From Cavia porcellus (taxonomy: Eukaryota; Chordata; Mammalia; Rodentia; Caviidae), in assembly GCF_034190915.1 (NCBI RefSeq), contig NW_026947488.1:754501-818500 (forward strand): 64,000 nucleotides of DNA. The letters run 5' to 3'. This document shows positions 1 to 26,588 of this stretch, one piece after another (within the stretch, counting starts at the first letter, position 1; each line of letters begins with the position of its first letter). Position numbers and translations under genes: made by a program. Below the pieces are notes generated by a model, which was given only the letters and a program-made list of their open reading frames with translations, was not told the origin of the DNA and made no database searches.

Positions 1-465
1 AAACCTCAAGAGCAAACTAGAAGGGAGTCCCACAGGATAGTGACAGGAGAACCTAAGGGTCACTACGAACACAAGGAACTTGCCTCATGGGGGTGGAATT
101 TGAAGCCCTGCTGAAGCACTGCAATCCAGTAGTCCATCTCATGACCTAGATGCTCACTAAGGAAACAACTGGTAGGCCACATACACAGTGCGGGCAGCCA
201 AAGAGACAATTCATGATGTAGGCCAGATGGCACTGAGAGCTCATCTTGCTGCTCAGAGCAGTGGGTAACATAAAACTTATCAATTATTTATTTCCAAAAT
301 TTTCTGTTTAATATTTCCAAGCCACTGCTGACTGCAGGTAACTAAAGGCTAGAAAAGTAAAATCATGAGTGGGGACAGGGAAGGATAACCGTAAAAATGG
401 CAACATATTCAAACCCATGAACATAAGAAGGGTCAGGCGTTCATGACAATATTTTTTTTTTTACA

Positions 466-556
466 CTTTTTTCTTTTTATCGGTACCGGGAATCTAACTC
501 ACGACTGCCTGCTTGCAAGGCAAGTGCTTATCCTGCTGAGCTAAATCCCCAGCCCC
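466..556 (-). mobile_element. ID-like SINE
   Basis: Minus-strand copy ending CTAAATCCCCAGCCCC on plus, with TTTTTATCGGTACCGGG at the left end. Confidence 0.8.
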
Positions 557-1029
557 ATGACAATATTTTTAAAAGATCATTAGCTGGCCATGGCTGTACA
601 CACCACCAGCCCCAAATACTCAGGGGGGTGGGGAGAAGGATCACTGAAACCTAGGATTTTGGGACCAATGTAAACAACACAGCAAGACCATGACACTTTA
701 AAAATGAGGCTGGGACTGGGAACCAGCGCCACATGTAGACCACTGCTAGACTAGGAACAGCCAGACCCCAACCCCTTCTGGAACATGGGCTGGCAACCAA
801 GAAGTACCAATCCCCCTACCACCACCACTACCATAAGCGACCAGCTTATCTGGAGAAACACAGGCTGTGATGATAGCTATCCAGGTAAAATGCAATCAGA
901 TCCTGTGGTGCTTTGGTGTTTCACTAACATTGCAGGTCTAGGCCCAGTGGTCTGATCATGGGCTCAGAGGATAGCGGTATGCAGTGTGGCATCTAGGAAG
1001 GGATCTCCTTTTAACTTTTTGTGTGTGTG

Positions 1030-1122
1030 TGTGCGTCTTTTTTTATCGGTACCAGGGATAGAACTCATGACCACACACTTGCAAGGCAAGTGCTTATGCC
1101 ACTGAGCTAAATCCCCAGCCCC
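1030..1122 (-). mobile_element. ID-like SINE
   Basis: Minus-strand copy next to a short TG run (1020-1035). The body is as in the other copies, with moderate divergence. Confidence 0.8.
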
Positions 1123-1700
1123 AAGGGATCTCCTTTTGAGAGTTTTTTAAGCACTGTTGATTCCCCCATGGTCTTATTTTGAAGTCCTATATCATTTCCA
1201 TTGTTTTGTTGGGTTGGATTTTAGTCTCTTTTGTTTTATGTTAAATCCAATAGCAGGAGCAGCTATTTCAAAGATAGCAAGATATATTATGGTAGCAATT
1301 TTGGATTTACTATTGGCTTGTTTTGATATCCTTTAATGCATTATTTAATTTTTATTTTCTATTCTATTCTGTTCTGTTTGATTTTTACTACGTCCAAAGT
1401 TATCTACAGCTCTAGTGAAGACATCAAAAGGCATATGGTAACTATTGTTGATTTCATAATGTGCTGGAAGTCCTTTATCTCTTGCACTGGTTTGTTTTGA
1501 TTGGCTTTATTCTGCTTTATCCTCTTTAAAATTTAAAAAAAAAATTTGTTTGAAAAAATGGGGCTAGGAGGGCATACGGGGATTTAGCTTAGTGGTATAA
1601 GCACCCAGCTTGGCAAGGGCCTGAGTTCAATTCCTGGTACAAAAAAAAAAAAGAAGTGTTTTCTCTTGCATGGTGGTTGCCCTCATACCACAGGGTACTT

Positions 1701-1764
1701 GGTCCAAACTCCTTCTGCAGAGCCTGTTTCTAATCCCACTTTTAATAAAACTTCATTACTATTT
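1701..1764 (+). repeat. Copy A of a 64-bp intronic direct repeat
   Basis: GGTCCAAACTCCTTCTGC through CTTCATTACTATTT, nearly identical (one substitution noted, C versus A) to 3616-3680. It does not look like a SINE. It runs straight into the 21-bp foldback. Confidence 0.85.
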
Positions 1765-1798
1765 TTTTAAATAGTATTTTAAAAAAATAGTAATGAAG
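1751..1798. repeat. Perfect 21-bp inverted repeat (hairpin), PRPF6 intron
   Basis: Left arm 1751-1771 begins CTTCATTACTATTTTTTTA. Right arm 1778-1798 is its exact reverse complement, with a 6-base spacer. The left arm is the 3' end of a 64-bp segment that also occurs at 3616-3680. Confidence 0.9.
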
Positions 1799-2397
1799 TC
1801 ATGAGTTTGATCTCTGGTACCTAAATAAATAAATAAATAAATGGGACTGGGGATATAGCTCAATGGTAGAGTTCCTGCCTTGTGCACACAAGGCCTTGGA
1901 TTTGAGCCCCAGCATCACAGACACACACACACAAAATAAAATAAAAAATAATAAAATAAAAAAAATAATAAAGTAGTTGGGCATGGCGGCACACACTTAT
2001 AATCCCACCTAAGGCAGGACAATTGGTGATAAATTCCAGGGCAGCCTAGGCTACATAGTGAATTCAAAGCCAGTCTGAACTACACATAAAACAAACAAAC
2101 AAAAAAAAAGGGCTAGGGGCCAGCAGCGTAAGTGCCAGCCTGACAAGTGCAAGGTTGTGAATTCGATCTCTAGCATCAAAAAGAAAATAATAATAAAGAT
2201 TAATGCTGCACACCTGTAATCCCAGCTAGTTAAGCTGCTGAAGCAAGGAATACGACACAGTCAAGCTTAGCCTGAGCAATGTAGCAAGCCTCTGGCTGAA
2301 AATCAAGTAAAAGGGCTGTGGATGGAGCTTATAGTAGAACCCTTGCCCAGAATGCACAAGGCTCCATCCCTAGCACATCACCACAACAAAAAGGTAT

Positions 2398-2506
2398 TAG
2401 CTGGGCATGGTGGGGCACACCTGGGATTCCAGCACTTGGGAGGCTGAGGCAGGAGGATCATCTCAAATTTAAGGCCAGCCTAGGCTACAGAATGAGGCCC
2501 TGTTTT
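2398..2506 (+). mobile_element. B1-like (7SL-derived) SINE
   Basis: GCTGGGCATGGTGGGGCACA start, CAGCACTTGGGAGGCTGAGG core and GGCCAGCCTAGGCTACA, ending in a T/A-rich tail: the usual rodent B1 plan. Confidence 0.8.
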
Positions 2507-2976
2507 TTAAAAAAAGACATTAAATTCGTGTATGTGTGTGTGTGGTACTGGGATGGAGCCCTGGGACTGTGTATCCTCCCTGATATAGTCCCTACCTTTT
2601 TAAAATTTATGTTTGAGCTGGGTGTAGTGCTATAGACGTATAATTCCAGCACTCAGGAGGCTGAGGCAGGAGGATTGCATGAGTTAGAGAACAGCCTGGA
2701 CTACACAGAGGATTCAAGGACAGCCTAAGTTAGATATACAGGCCCTGTCAAACCAAAAACCAAACAACAAAACAAAGACAAAGTATGTTTAACACAGGGT
2801 TTCACGAAGTCACTAAACTGCCATGTCTCACTAGATTTTAAATTTTAAATAAACAGGAACCAGGTATGGAGGCACACACCTATAATCCCAACACTCATGC
2901 AAAGCTGAGACAGAAGGAATGCTGAGTTCAACACCAGCCTGAACTACAGAGTGAGACCAATCTTAAATAAACTGGG

Positions 2977-3075
2977 AATGGGGGCTGGGGATTTAGCTCA
3001 GCGGCATAAGCACTTTCATAGCAAGCGTGCAGTCATAAGTTCGATTCCCGGTCTTCCCCCAGCCCCTGCCAAAAA
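2977..3075 (+). mobile_element. ID-like SINE, plus orientation
   Basis: GGGGCTGGGGATTTAGCTCA start, GTTCGATTCCC B-box-like segment and A-rich tail, in forward orientation. Confidence 0.8.
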
Positions 3076-3615
3076 AAAAAGAATTCTAGCAACTGAAGGA
3101 AAAAGAGTAAGAGAACTGCAAAAGCACCACTGTGCCAAGGGACACAAAGCACATGGCACAGGTTGTCACACCACGCAAGTCTGCGGGACTCCACCAAGGC
3201 CTCCCCCAACACTCACTCACTCACAGCCAGGCAGGGAGGAGGGCTCTGTGCCTCCTGACCCACTCCATGGCTGCACTCTGACAGAGCCTCCAGGGCTATG
3301 TTCCAGTTAACAAAAACACATTTAAAAACTCTCATGACTGCAGCTGGTGGAATGTACAGAAGAAACAACCCAACTCCTTCAAAGAACCAAGAAAATACAG
3401 ATCAATCAAATGGCAATGCACAAGTCTACAATCCCAACACTCGCGGGGCTGAGGCAAGAGGATCACTGAGAGTTTGAGGGCAGCCCGAGCTACACAATGA
3501 CACCTTATGTCAAGTAAGAAAAAGAGAATGGGAAAGGGGAAGAGAAAGGGGGAAAGAAAAAGAAAAGGAGATGGGCCAGGGAGATAGCTCAGTGTTACAA
3601 GCACCTGCCTGGCAA

Positions 3616-3680
3616 GGTCCAAACTCATTCTGCAGAGCCTGTTTCTAATCCCACTTTTAATAAAACTTCATTACTATTTT
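3616..3680 (+). repeat. Copy B of a 64-bp intronic direct repeat, fused to half an ID-like SINE
   Basis: The left half of an ID-like SINE (about 3572-3616, with GAGATAGCTCAGTG) stops after GGCAAGG and continues directly into the repeated non-SINE segment found at 1701-1764. The SINE 3' half and A-tail are missing at this junction. Confidence 0.75.
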
Positions 3681-4644
3681 CAAAAAAGAAAGAAGAAAAT
3701 AATGACAGGAAAAAACAAATGGCAACACTCAGACTTGCCCATGTCCTTACTCTCACAAGGGTCTAAAGTATGCTGACATGACAACTGGAAAAGTCTGAAC
3801 TCTCAACATTTGTAATTTTTTTTGTCTTTTTGTCCCCATGTGGTTCAGGCTGGCCATGGGCTCATTTTTTAGCCCAGGATGGTCTTAAACTTGCAATAAT
3901 TCACCTGCCTCTGCCTCCTGAGTGCTAGAATTACACAAGTGCACCACCACATCCGATATTAACATGAGTGTTACAGTGTAATTACTTTAGATGTGGCATG
4001 GTATTTTGAGTATCTTTAAAATGCCTCTACTCTTTTTAAAGGAACATGTTAAAATATTGTGGAATTTGCTTTGTAAAGACCACTGGGGGTGAGGCTAGGC
4101 TGTCATTTGTACTTCCCTATACACTTAGAAATCAGTGTTAAAAACAGACAATTGCCAAGCATGGTAACACAAATCTGTAATACCAGAACTTTGGAAGGCT
4201 GAGGGAAGAGGATCACAAGTTTGAGCCAGCCTAGTAAGACCCTGTTTCAAAATAAATACAGGGCTGGGGATGCAGTACAACAGCACAGTACCTGCTTAGC
4301 AAGCACAAGGTTATGAATGATCCCCAATACCAAAAAAACAAAAATAAAGAACACCAAAGGGCTAAACATGTGGCTTAGTGCAGACCCTAGGCTGACTCCC
4401 TAAAACCAGCAAAACAACAATAAAAAACAAACTTCAAAGGAGGTACCTCAGTGGTGAATCACTAAAGTACAAAGTCCTGGGTTCAATCCCCAGTAAAGAA
4501 ACAGAGAATGAGCCAGTGGTGGTGGTTCACACCTGTAGTAATCACAGCACTTGGAGGCTGGCCCTGAACTCCCAGCAATCCTTGTCCTTAGTTAGCTTCC
4601 TGAGCGCTAGTATTACAGGCATGTACCACCACATCTGGCAGCTG

Positions 4645-4756
4645 TTTGTTTCCTTGTTTCCTTGTTTCCTTCCTTCCTTCCTTCCCTTTCTTTCTTCCCT
4701 TCCTTCCCTTTCCTTCTTCCTTCCTTCCTTCCTTCCCTTTCTTTCTTTCTTATTTT
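4645..4756. repeat. (TTCC)n/(TTTC)n microsatellite
   Basis: Imperfect pyrimidine tract of TTCC and CTTT units, flanked on the left by a B1-like minus-strand piece. It lies about 130 bases from PRPF6 exon 9, so the PRPF6 pre-mRNA carries a purine GGAA tract there. Confidence 0.9.
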
Positions 4757-4874
4757 CTTTCGAAGCTGCTTTCTAAGAGCACAGTCCCAGAATCAGGAAT
4801 GCACAACTCCACAGGAAACAGGGCACAGATGTGCCTGTTTGCTGATGGCACCTCTAAAGGAGGTTTGTCTTTCA

Positions 4875-17160
<12,286 letters not shown>

Positions 17161-17885
17161 CAACACTTTTCGCTAAGGTCCTATAGCAAACGCCTCCGTC
17201 GTCTACCTGCTACAGCTTTGGAGTTTTCGCCCCCATCCCTAGCCAAACCGCTTTCCGTTCTTAGCGTCGAATCCTGCCCCCCCCCCCACTCCGCCTCTGA
17301 GCCAGATTCTTGGGTTACGCGGAGCTGGGGGTGCTGTCCGGGAACTCAGGGTGCTGTGGAGGGTGAGCTAGGGCCAAACTGGCTTCTCTGGGCAAGCAGA
17401 AGCTCATCTGCAGAAGAAACCTGAGAGATCTGGAGAATGTGCTGGACAGAATGAATACCTGAATTTGCTATACAGGAGAGCAGAGGGCAGTGTTTAGGAA
17501 GAGATGGCCTGGCCCTGACCCACACTCTGGTGGGTGGAAGGCTCAAGGGTAGGTAGGGTGGCCTGGGGCACTCCACCCCCAACACGGAGAAAAACGACAG
17601 TTCCTCTCTAGGCCGCCTCAGCCGGCCTTCGGCAGGTGCACAGAGCCCCGTGGCGAAGCCGTACCCAGGGGCGCAACGCCACCTCGGACCTCTCCTCACG
17701 CTCAACCCGGCGCGCTCCTGGAGCTCCTGGAGCGCGCTCCACACGCAGGGATCCGCGGCAGGTGCCTCGCCGCGCAGACTCGGCGGGCCGCCTTGGCCGG
17801 CCGAGCGGGGCGGGGCGACCGCCCTCGTCCCCCGCTGAGCACACCGGCCTCCCTCCGCTCTGCAAGGGGCGTGTGCGCGGGCCCC

Positions 17886-20651
<2,766 letters not shown>

Positions 20652-22005
20652 CTGCTGCCAAGGCTTGAACCCCAGACCCCAGCACTGTGACCAGTGACCA
20701 AGACCCACGGCCAAGAATGAGGCAGAGCTGACCCTGCAGATCTTGGACCCTGCATGATGCCCTGTTGGCCAAGCCTGGCCCAGCAGACAGGCAGGACCAA
20801 GACTGTCACCTCCAGGTGCCTCTGGTCAGGCACTCCAGGTTGTACCCTGGGGCTAGATGGGCATGGGTCACTTGCATGTGGCCCCCTCCAGGGACTTGAT
20901 TCCAGGCTCATCCCCTGGTGCTGCTGGCAGCATGCCACAGGTCAGCTTCCTGGAGCCAGAGTGGGGTTTGAATGACCCCAGACTATAAGGGAGTCTCTTT
21001 ATTTATGTTCTCTTAACCATGTGACCACCCTGCACCTGGCATCTTTCCAATTCTGTGTCTTCCCCAGCACTGCCATATCAGCTGCATAGTGGAACAAACG
21101 TCAGCTTCATTTGGCTTGTGTTTTCCACCCACCCCTGCTAGAGCCCAGCAGGCCCAACCCATTGTCCAGAGGAACAGTCATCAGCACCTGCCCCACTGGG
21201 CATCTTACTAAAACTTCACTCATTATTTACGAAACCTTTTCTATATCCACATCTACTTCTGAGAACTGAGGCTGAAAGTCCCAAGATGCCCAGTCCTCAA
21301 AGTAAATTGGCACAACAAAGACTTAGCCCTATGTAGGCTCCATTTTCAATATCCACTGGTTTGATGGTGCCCCTGTCCTTGCCTATAAGAGAGTCTTGCT
21401 TTTAAGCATCTTCCCTATTTCCTGGCTCTTGGACTTAACTTTCAAGTAGCAGTTGTGCATGTGGGTATTCCCCTTACCCCTTTCCCCAAACGTTGATTCA
21501 CAGGAGAGAATATAGGGAGCTACCCCGACTGTGTCTACCACCAGATGCTTGGGCAGCCCTCTGTAGAAAATTTGGAACTGGTGCTGCCCAGAAGAGGGAC
21601 AGTGAGGGTGACCCTGGAAGTCCCCAGCATCTTGCTCCTCTGCCTCTCCTACTGCCCTAGGGACTCTGAAAGTCTCAGGGACAAGTAAGGCTGAGCTTCC
21701 AGCGTCCTCTCTATGTCCTGAGCTGGCCTCAGTTCTGCAGGCTTGTCCTTGTAGATTCCAGGTGAGATCTGGACAACTGGCCTGACATCTCCCACGCTCT
21801 GTGCCCCCACCCACGGGAATCATTATCTTGGGTCTGACTGCCTGAAGTACCCCTCTACATGCCATCAGCCTTCAGCCAGAGGGCCCATCCTGGCCCTTTC
21901 TCCCTACTCTGTCTTGCCCATCCCGTGCTACTGTCTTCCTTGTTTTTGTTCACTTTTTATACTCTGACAAAAAATCAGAAATAAACTAGTTCTCAAGTAC
22001 CCACG
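20652..22005 (+). other. SAMD10: SAMD10 3' UTR
   Basis: Non-coding sequence runs from the TAG at 20649-20651 to just past an AATAAA at 21980-21985. No SINE is inserted in it, which suits an exonic UTR in a SINE-rich region. The exact cleavage site, about 15-25 bases after the signal, is estimated. Confidence 0.75.
21980..21985 (+). terminator. SAMD10: Poly(A) signal AATAAA, SAMD10
   Basis: Canonical hexamer about 1.3 kb after the SAMD10 stop codon, in an A/T-rich patch followed by GT-containing sequence. Confidence 0.75.
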
Positions 22006-22543
22006 GTTCTGGGTCTAGGAGGGGGTGTCCAGCCCCGCAGCCTGCCCTGGGGGCCACCAGGGGGCAGTGGTGTCCTGTCCTGGAGGGGCTGTTGCTAGCC
22101 TAGGGCACTATGAGGAACCTGAAATGGGACACATGAAGGGCACCCCAGTGGTGGACAACAAAACATGCATGACACACTGAAAGCAACAGTCCAGACACTG
22201 GCGTAGGAGTTTCCTGGGGGCTATTCTAACAAAAGGTCACAAACTGGTGGCTTCAAACAACAGAAAGGGGCTAAGGACATAGCCCAGTAATACAATGCAA
22301 GCTTGGCATGTGGTGAGCCCCAGGTTCAATCCTTAACATAAAAGAGACAGTAGGGTCGAAAGAAGGAAGTAGGAGAAGGAGGGATTCCATTCCAGAGATC
22401 AAAACTCTGAAATCCAGCAGGATCAGCCTCCTGTGTGGATGAGAAGATGAATCCTTCCTAGCCTCTTCCAGGTCTGCTGGCTCAAGGACACATCTCTGCA
22501 GCCTGTCTCCATGTCACATCATTCCTCTCTCTGTTAAATCTCC

Positions 22544-22683
22544 CTGTTTCCTCCTTTTCTTTCTTTCTTTTTTTTCCATTTTTTTTCTTTTTTCTGGTAC
22601 TGGGGATCGAACTCATGACCGCCTGCTTGCAAAGCAGGTGCTTATGCCGCTGAGCTAAATCCCCAGCCCCCTGTTTCCTCCTT
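22544..22683 (-). mobile_element. ID-like tRNA-derived SINE with 13-bp target-site duplication
   Basis: CTGTTTCCTCCTT flanks the element on both sides (22544-22556, 22671-22683). On the minus strand the body reads GGGGCTGGGGATTTAGCTCA with an A-box-like start and GTTCGATCCC as B box. The exact duplication and close match to other copies suggest recent insertion. Confidence 0.85.
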
Positions 22684-22809
22684 ATAAGGATGCTTGGATC
22701 TAGGGCCCACCTAGGTAATCCAGGTTGATCAGGAGCCTTAATCACATTTGCAAATAACCTTTTTACGAAGTCCCTTCACAGATTCATGGATTTGACTTAA
22801 TTATCTCTT

Positions 22810-23440
22810 AAGACTCACCATTTGGCCTCCTACGCAGAGCAGTATTCTGACATAAATGGCATACAGACCACAGCACATACTTTGACACACCACACACAGC
22901 AACCAGATACACAAATAGGAACTAACAGAAACACAATAATGCTGATATCCAGAGCCAACATGTCCCTGCACACGCAAACACACTTGTATTTGGTCAGGCA
23001 CATAAACCCAATACCCACAAAGAAAAATAATACTCCTGCATATACAGTGTCCAAACACAGAAATACTGTTGTACAAATACTGTTTGTTGTACAGTGAACC
23101 CCCTTCAACACACAGAAACACAGAGGATATACAAATTCATATACAACACCCACAGTACACACAAACTCATAGACCATTATGACATTCGATACACACAGAA
23201 AACAATTGATCCCTTATACTCTGACACACAGATGCACCACAGCCTAAATGCACAGGCTGTGATCTAGATGACCCCACCCAAGTACTCTGCTGTCTTGTCA
23301 TACTAACATACTAACATACAAACAAGCACTGATCTCACCCAGTATAAGACTCAGATATGTTATGACACTGGGTTGTCCAAATGTGGATGCTCCAGACACA
23401 GGGTCACTTAGACACATATCTGTCTATAGAGATTGATATA
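22810..23440. repeat. AC-rich, G-poor degenerate repeat tract
   Basis: About 600 bases dominated on the plus strand by ACACA, CAAAT and ATACA words (for example CACACCACACACAGCAACC), with few G. It looks like a decayed CA-type micro/minisatellite. Open frames here are low-complexity. Confidence 0.6.
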
Positions 23441-23872
23441 TCCCACTGTGGAACGCTGACAACCTTGAATGTACTTCTGGGGAAGGGACACTGACCCCTC
23501 TCAACATCCTGCTGGTTCTGCCCCCAGGGTAAGGATAGTCATAAAGAGAGGAAAGGATGTCTCCTTGGCTTTGAGCAACTTCCTCCCCTTCTTCCTGTGG
23601 TCACTTGGGTTGGGTGGATCCACACTGGCCTGTCTCTGGCTCAGACTTTCACAGGACTCACCAATGAACCCCTCTACAGAGGGCCCAGCACTGCATCTCT
23701 GTCTCAGGTAGGTACTCTACACAGGCCAAAGGCAGAGCAGATCCCAAGATTGCGCTGAGAAGAAGTGGACCCCAAATCTGCTGACACCTTCTCTGCCTTG
23801 CCTTCAAGCAGTGCAGGGGAGCTTGACCACGGAGTACAGGGCAGAATGAGCCAAGCAAGAAGGGCCCCAGGA

Positions 23873-24015
23873 AAGAATTATGTCTTTTTTTTTTTTAATT
23901 TTTTTTTTGTCTTTTTCCTTTTTATCGGTACTGGGGATTGAACTCACGACTGCCTGCTTGCAAGGCAGGTGCTTATGCCGCTGAGCTAAATCCCCAGCCC
24001 CAAGAATTATGTCTT
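23873..24015 (-). mobile_element. ID-like SINE with 14-bp target-site duplication
   Basis: AAGAATTATGTCTT occurs at 23873-23886 and 24002-24015. Between them lies a minus-strand ID-like SINE with full body and long A-rich tail (T-run on plus). Confidence 0.9.
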
Positions 24016-24639
24016 GTAACTCCATTTCCCACCTAGCAGTTTCTATCCCACATCAATTCTGAGGAGGCCAAAGTGCTTGTGGAATATAAAAGAGATTTTA
24101 AAAATGTTTAAAAGCTAGATTTAGTCGTAAAAGTAACATATGCACATGATTTGAAAAATCTCAACAATATTGTAGGCCCAAAATAAAACTCACGATCTCC
24201 TCTTCAATCTCAAGGGAAGATGAGTGCTTTGGGTAAGTGAGCACAGATCTCTTTAGAGAGATACACGCCCCTTGCCTGCATCCTGTGGGGACCCAGCATT
24301 CTCTAATTCTTTTCCAGGCAGTATATGCCGCAGCCCAGTCCCACCACGGAAGAGATTCACAGTTCTCTTAAGCTTCATTCATTCCTGTAGGCTGGCGCTG
24401 CATGCAGCCTGCAGACCTGACACTCGCAGGTTCTAGTGCAGGGAACCAAGGCTCAGGTTGCTGGTCTACGGCGGTGGTCGAGCCAATGATCTGTGATAAA
24501 GCTCCAGGGTTTGGACAGTAACCAGAGTAACAAAAGTGGCCACAGGCCCAAATGGAGGGAGGTCCGAACCTGCCCTGCTAGTTCTGAGGGGGCGGGAGGA
24601 AGAAAGGTCCCCAGAGCACACAGGCCTCTCTCTGCACCT

Positions 24640-25420
24640 GCCCCAGCAGCACAGGCCAGCTTCGGGGTGCCTCGCTCCTGCGCGCAGTACTCAGGACATT
24701 GTTCGGCGCCTTTGCCTCAGTTTACCCCACTGCCCACAAAACACGTCTCGCCCTGAGAACAACACGAAGGCTCCTTGGCCCCGAAGGCCAGGCAGCGCAG
24801 GCGGGCCCGAGAGCCCCCTCCCCGCCGCGCGGCGGCTCAGGAATACCGCGAGAGTTCGCCCCCTCCCCCGCATCAAACTGTCAAAGGTGGGAGGGGCGGG
24901 AGCGCGCATGTGCGCAGCGCGGCGCAGCCTGCGCTGCCCGGACCCCGCGCCCGCGCCCGCGCCCCGGCCCGGCCCGGCCCGGCCCGGCCGCAGCCCCACT
25001 GGGCGCCGCAGGTAAGCGCCCTGGACCGCCCCGCCGCACCCGTCGCCCACACCCCGCCCTGCAGCGCCAGCCGGGCCACAGCCCCGCCGCGCCTGCTGCC
25101 GGCCGCCCGCTCCGCGCCCCGCGCCGGCGCCGGCGCCGTCTTCCTGCCTCCTCCTTCTCCAGAAAAAGTCGCCATTTTGGTTCATTGCCTTCGCCCCCTC
25201 CCCCCCCCGCCGCGGTCGGCCTTTCCGGCCCGCGGAGGCCCGCAGCGCCCGCGGTGACAGGTGGGTGGCCGCTGGCCCAGGTGCGCGCCCGGCCGCCCTC
25301 ACCTGGCCGGACCTGGCCTCACGCGGCCCGCGCGCGGCGGCGGCCCCTCCCCGAGGCCCCGTGCGGCCGCGCCAGGGAGTCCTTCGCAGGACTGCGCCAG
25401 CCGGACCCCCAACTCTGTAG
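24640..25420 (+). promoter_or_regulatory. CpG island, ZNF512B promoter and probable 5' UTR exon
   Basis: This is one of the most CpG-dense stretches in the window. It holds an NRF1-like palindrome (GCGCATGTGCGCA, about 24903-24915) and a run of tandem CCGGC pentamers at about 24964-24989. A strong donor, CAG|GTAAGC, ends a probable non-coding exon at 25011. The next acceptor in the same direction is at 26585-26586, two bases before the ZNF512B ATG, so a single 5' UTR exon ending at 25011 is the simplest model. Long open frames on both strands here are GC artefacts. Confidence 0.75.
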
Positions 25421-26586
25421 GAAGGCCGAACGGGCACTGAGCAAGCACCTGCACCAGGCCCTGGGGTCGTCGGGCTGGGTGACTTCACGGCCACTGTCAC
25501 CTTTGGATCATACAATGGGGACTTCTGAGGACTTTGACCTCAGGCCCTCCCACCTCCTAGGTTCAGGATATGTGCTTCTCCACTTTTACCAGTGGGCAGG
25601 GACTGTCCTGACTTCAGAATTCTGTCCTCCTGGACATGGCAGCCTGTTCCTGCACCCTAAGATCTGGATTGATCAGAAATTGTCACAGAAGAGATCAGTA
25701 GGCTCAGGCCTTGCTCCCTGGTCCCGCCCCCTTAATCCTTAGTGGTTTTGGGTGTCTTGGTGAGAGGACTGAACAGGGCTAAGCTCTGAGCCCCTGTCTG
25801 CTCCTCAGCTCCCAGGGCTTGGGATCTTGCCGTTGAACAGGCTCCTTGGGCCGCAGGATGTTCTCTGGCCACAGCCTGGCAGGCTCAAGCATGAGCCTCT
25901 GCAGCTGGTGCTGGCTGTAAGTTCCTTAGCTGAGATGGGCCCACTGGCTGAGGTGGTGGAGGATAGGAGACAGGGAGATCAGCTGAACACGAGGTCTCCC
26001 ATTTGGTGGAAGGACTTCTGCTGGGCACAAGATTGAAAAGGGCCAGGTAGAATGGTCAACAGGCATGGGGACCAGAATGAGATGCAGGTAAGTCTGCAGT
26101 CTGCCCATCAGAGAGAGGAAGTTCATGGGGTTGGGGACTTTGGCTGTCTTGTGTGCCTGGGAAGAAGGATCCAGGGGTGGCTCCCCAGGTAGGATGTTGC
26201 TGCTTAGGATCTGAGAGGGCTGAGAGCCCTGAGGAAGAATATGTCCCCAGGGTGCCATGGCCTGGCAGCCTGAGAGCCAGCACTGGTTCCTGGTGCCATA
26301 ATTGGCCCCCAAGAGGAATGTCGTCAGCCTCCTTCCTCCTGTACAGGCCACTTCTCCTTGGGGACATGCCCTGGCTACTGATCCTCAGCACACCTTGAGA
26401 CTGAGTGTGCCAGAAGGAGGGTGTCCTTCCACCCTGATCATACCTTCTGTCACTCGCTTTCCCATGTGACAGACCCAAGAAGACTGGTCTCCTGTCTGGC
26501 CAGAGAGAGGGTCTATCAGGGAAAAGCTCTAGGGCAGCCCTATGGAGCCCCATTGAGCCTCACAGGTTTGTGCACTTGCTTCACAG
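25012..26586. other. ZNF512B 5' UTR intron
   Basis: From the donor at 25012 (GTAAGC) to the acceptor at 26585-26586. The left end is still in the CpG island; the rest is unique sequence without SINEs. Alternative first exons are possible but not identifiable. Confidence 0.55.
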
Positions 26587-26588
26587 AG

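Larger units (their letters stand above)
22006..24640. other. Gene-free interval between SAMD10 and ZNF512B
   Basis: Contains a degenerate ID-like copy (22262-22345 plus), two full ID-like minus copies with target-site duplications (22566-22670, 23887-24001) and an AC-rich degenerate tract (22810-23440). No coding similarity recognised. Confidence 0.6.

Noticed and set aside
22566..22670. tRNA-like sequence with A and B boxes
   Set aside because: It is a tRNA-derived SINE body with an A-rich tail and target-site duplications, not a functional tRNA gene. The same applies to the other ID-like copies.
24691..25742. Long open frames of 274 (minus) and 347 (plus) codons
   Set aside because: They overlap on both strands of the ZNF512B CpG island, are Pro/Arg/Ala-rich, and match no family; GC-rich DNA has few stop codons.
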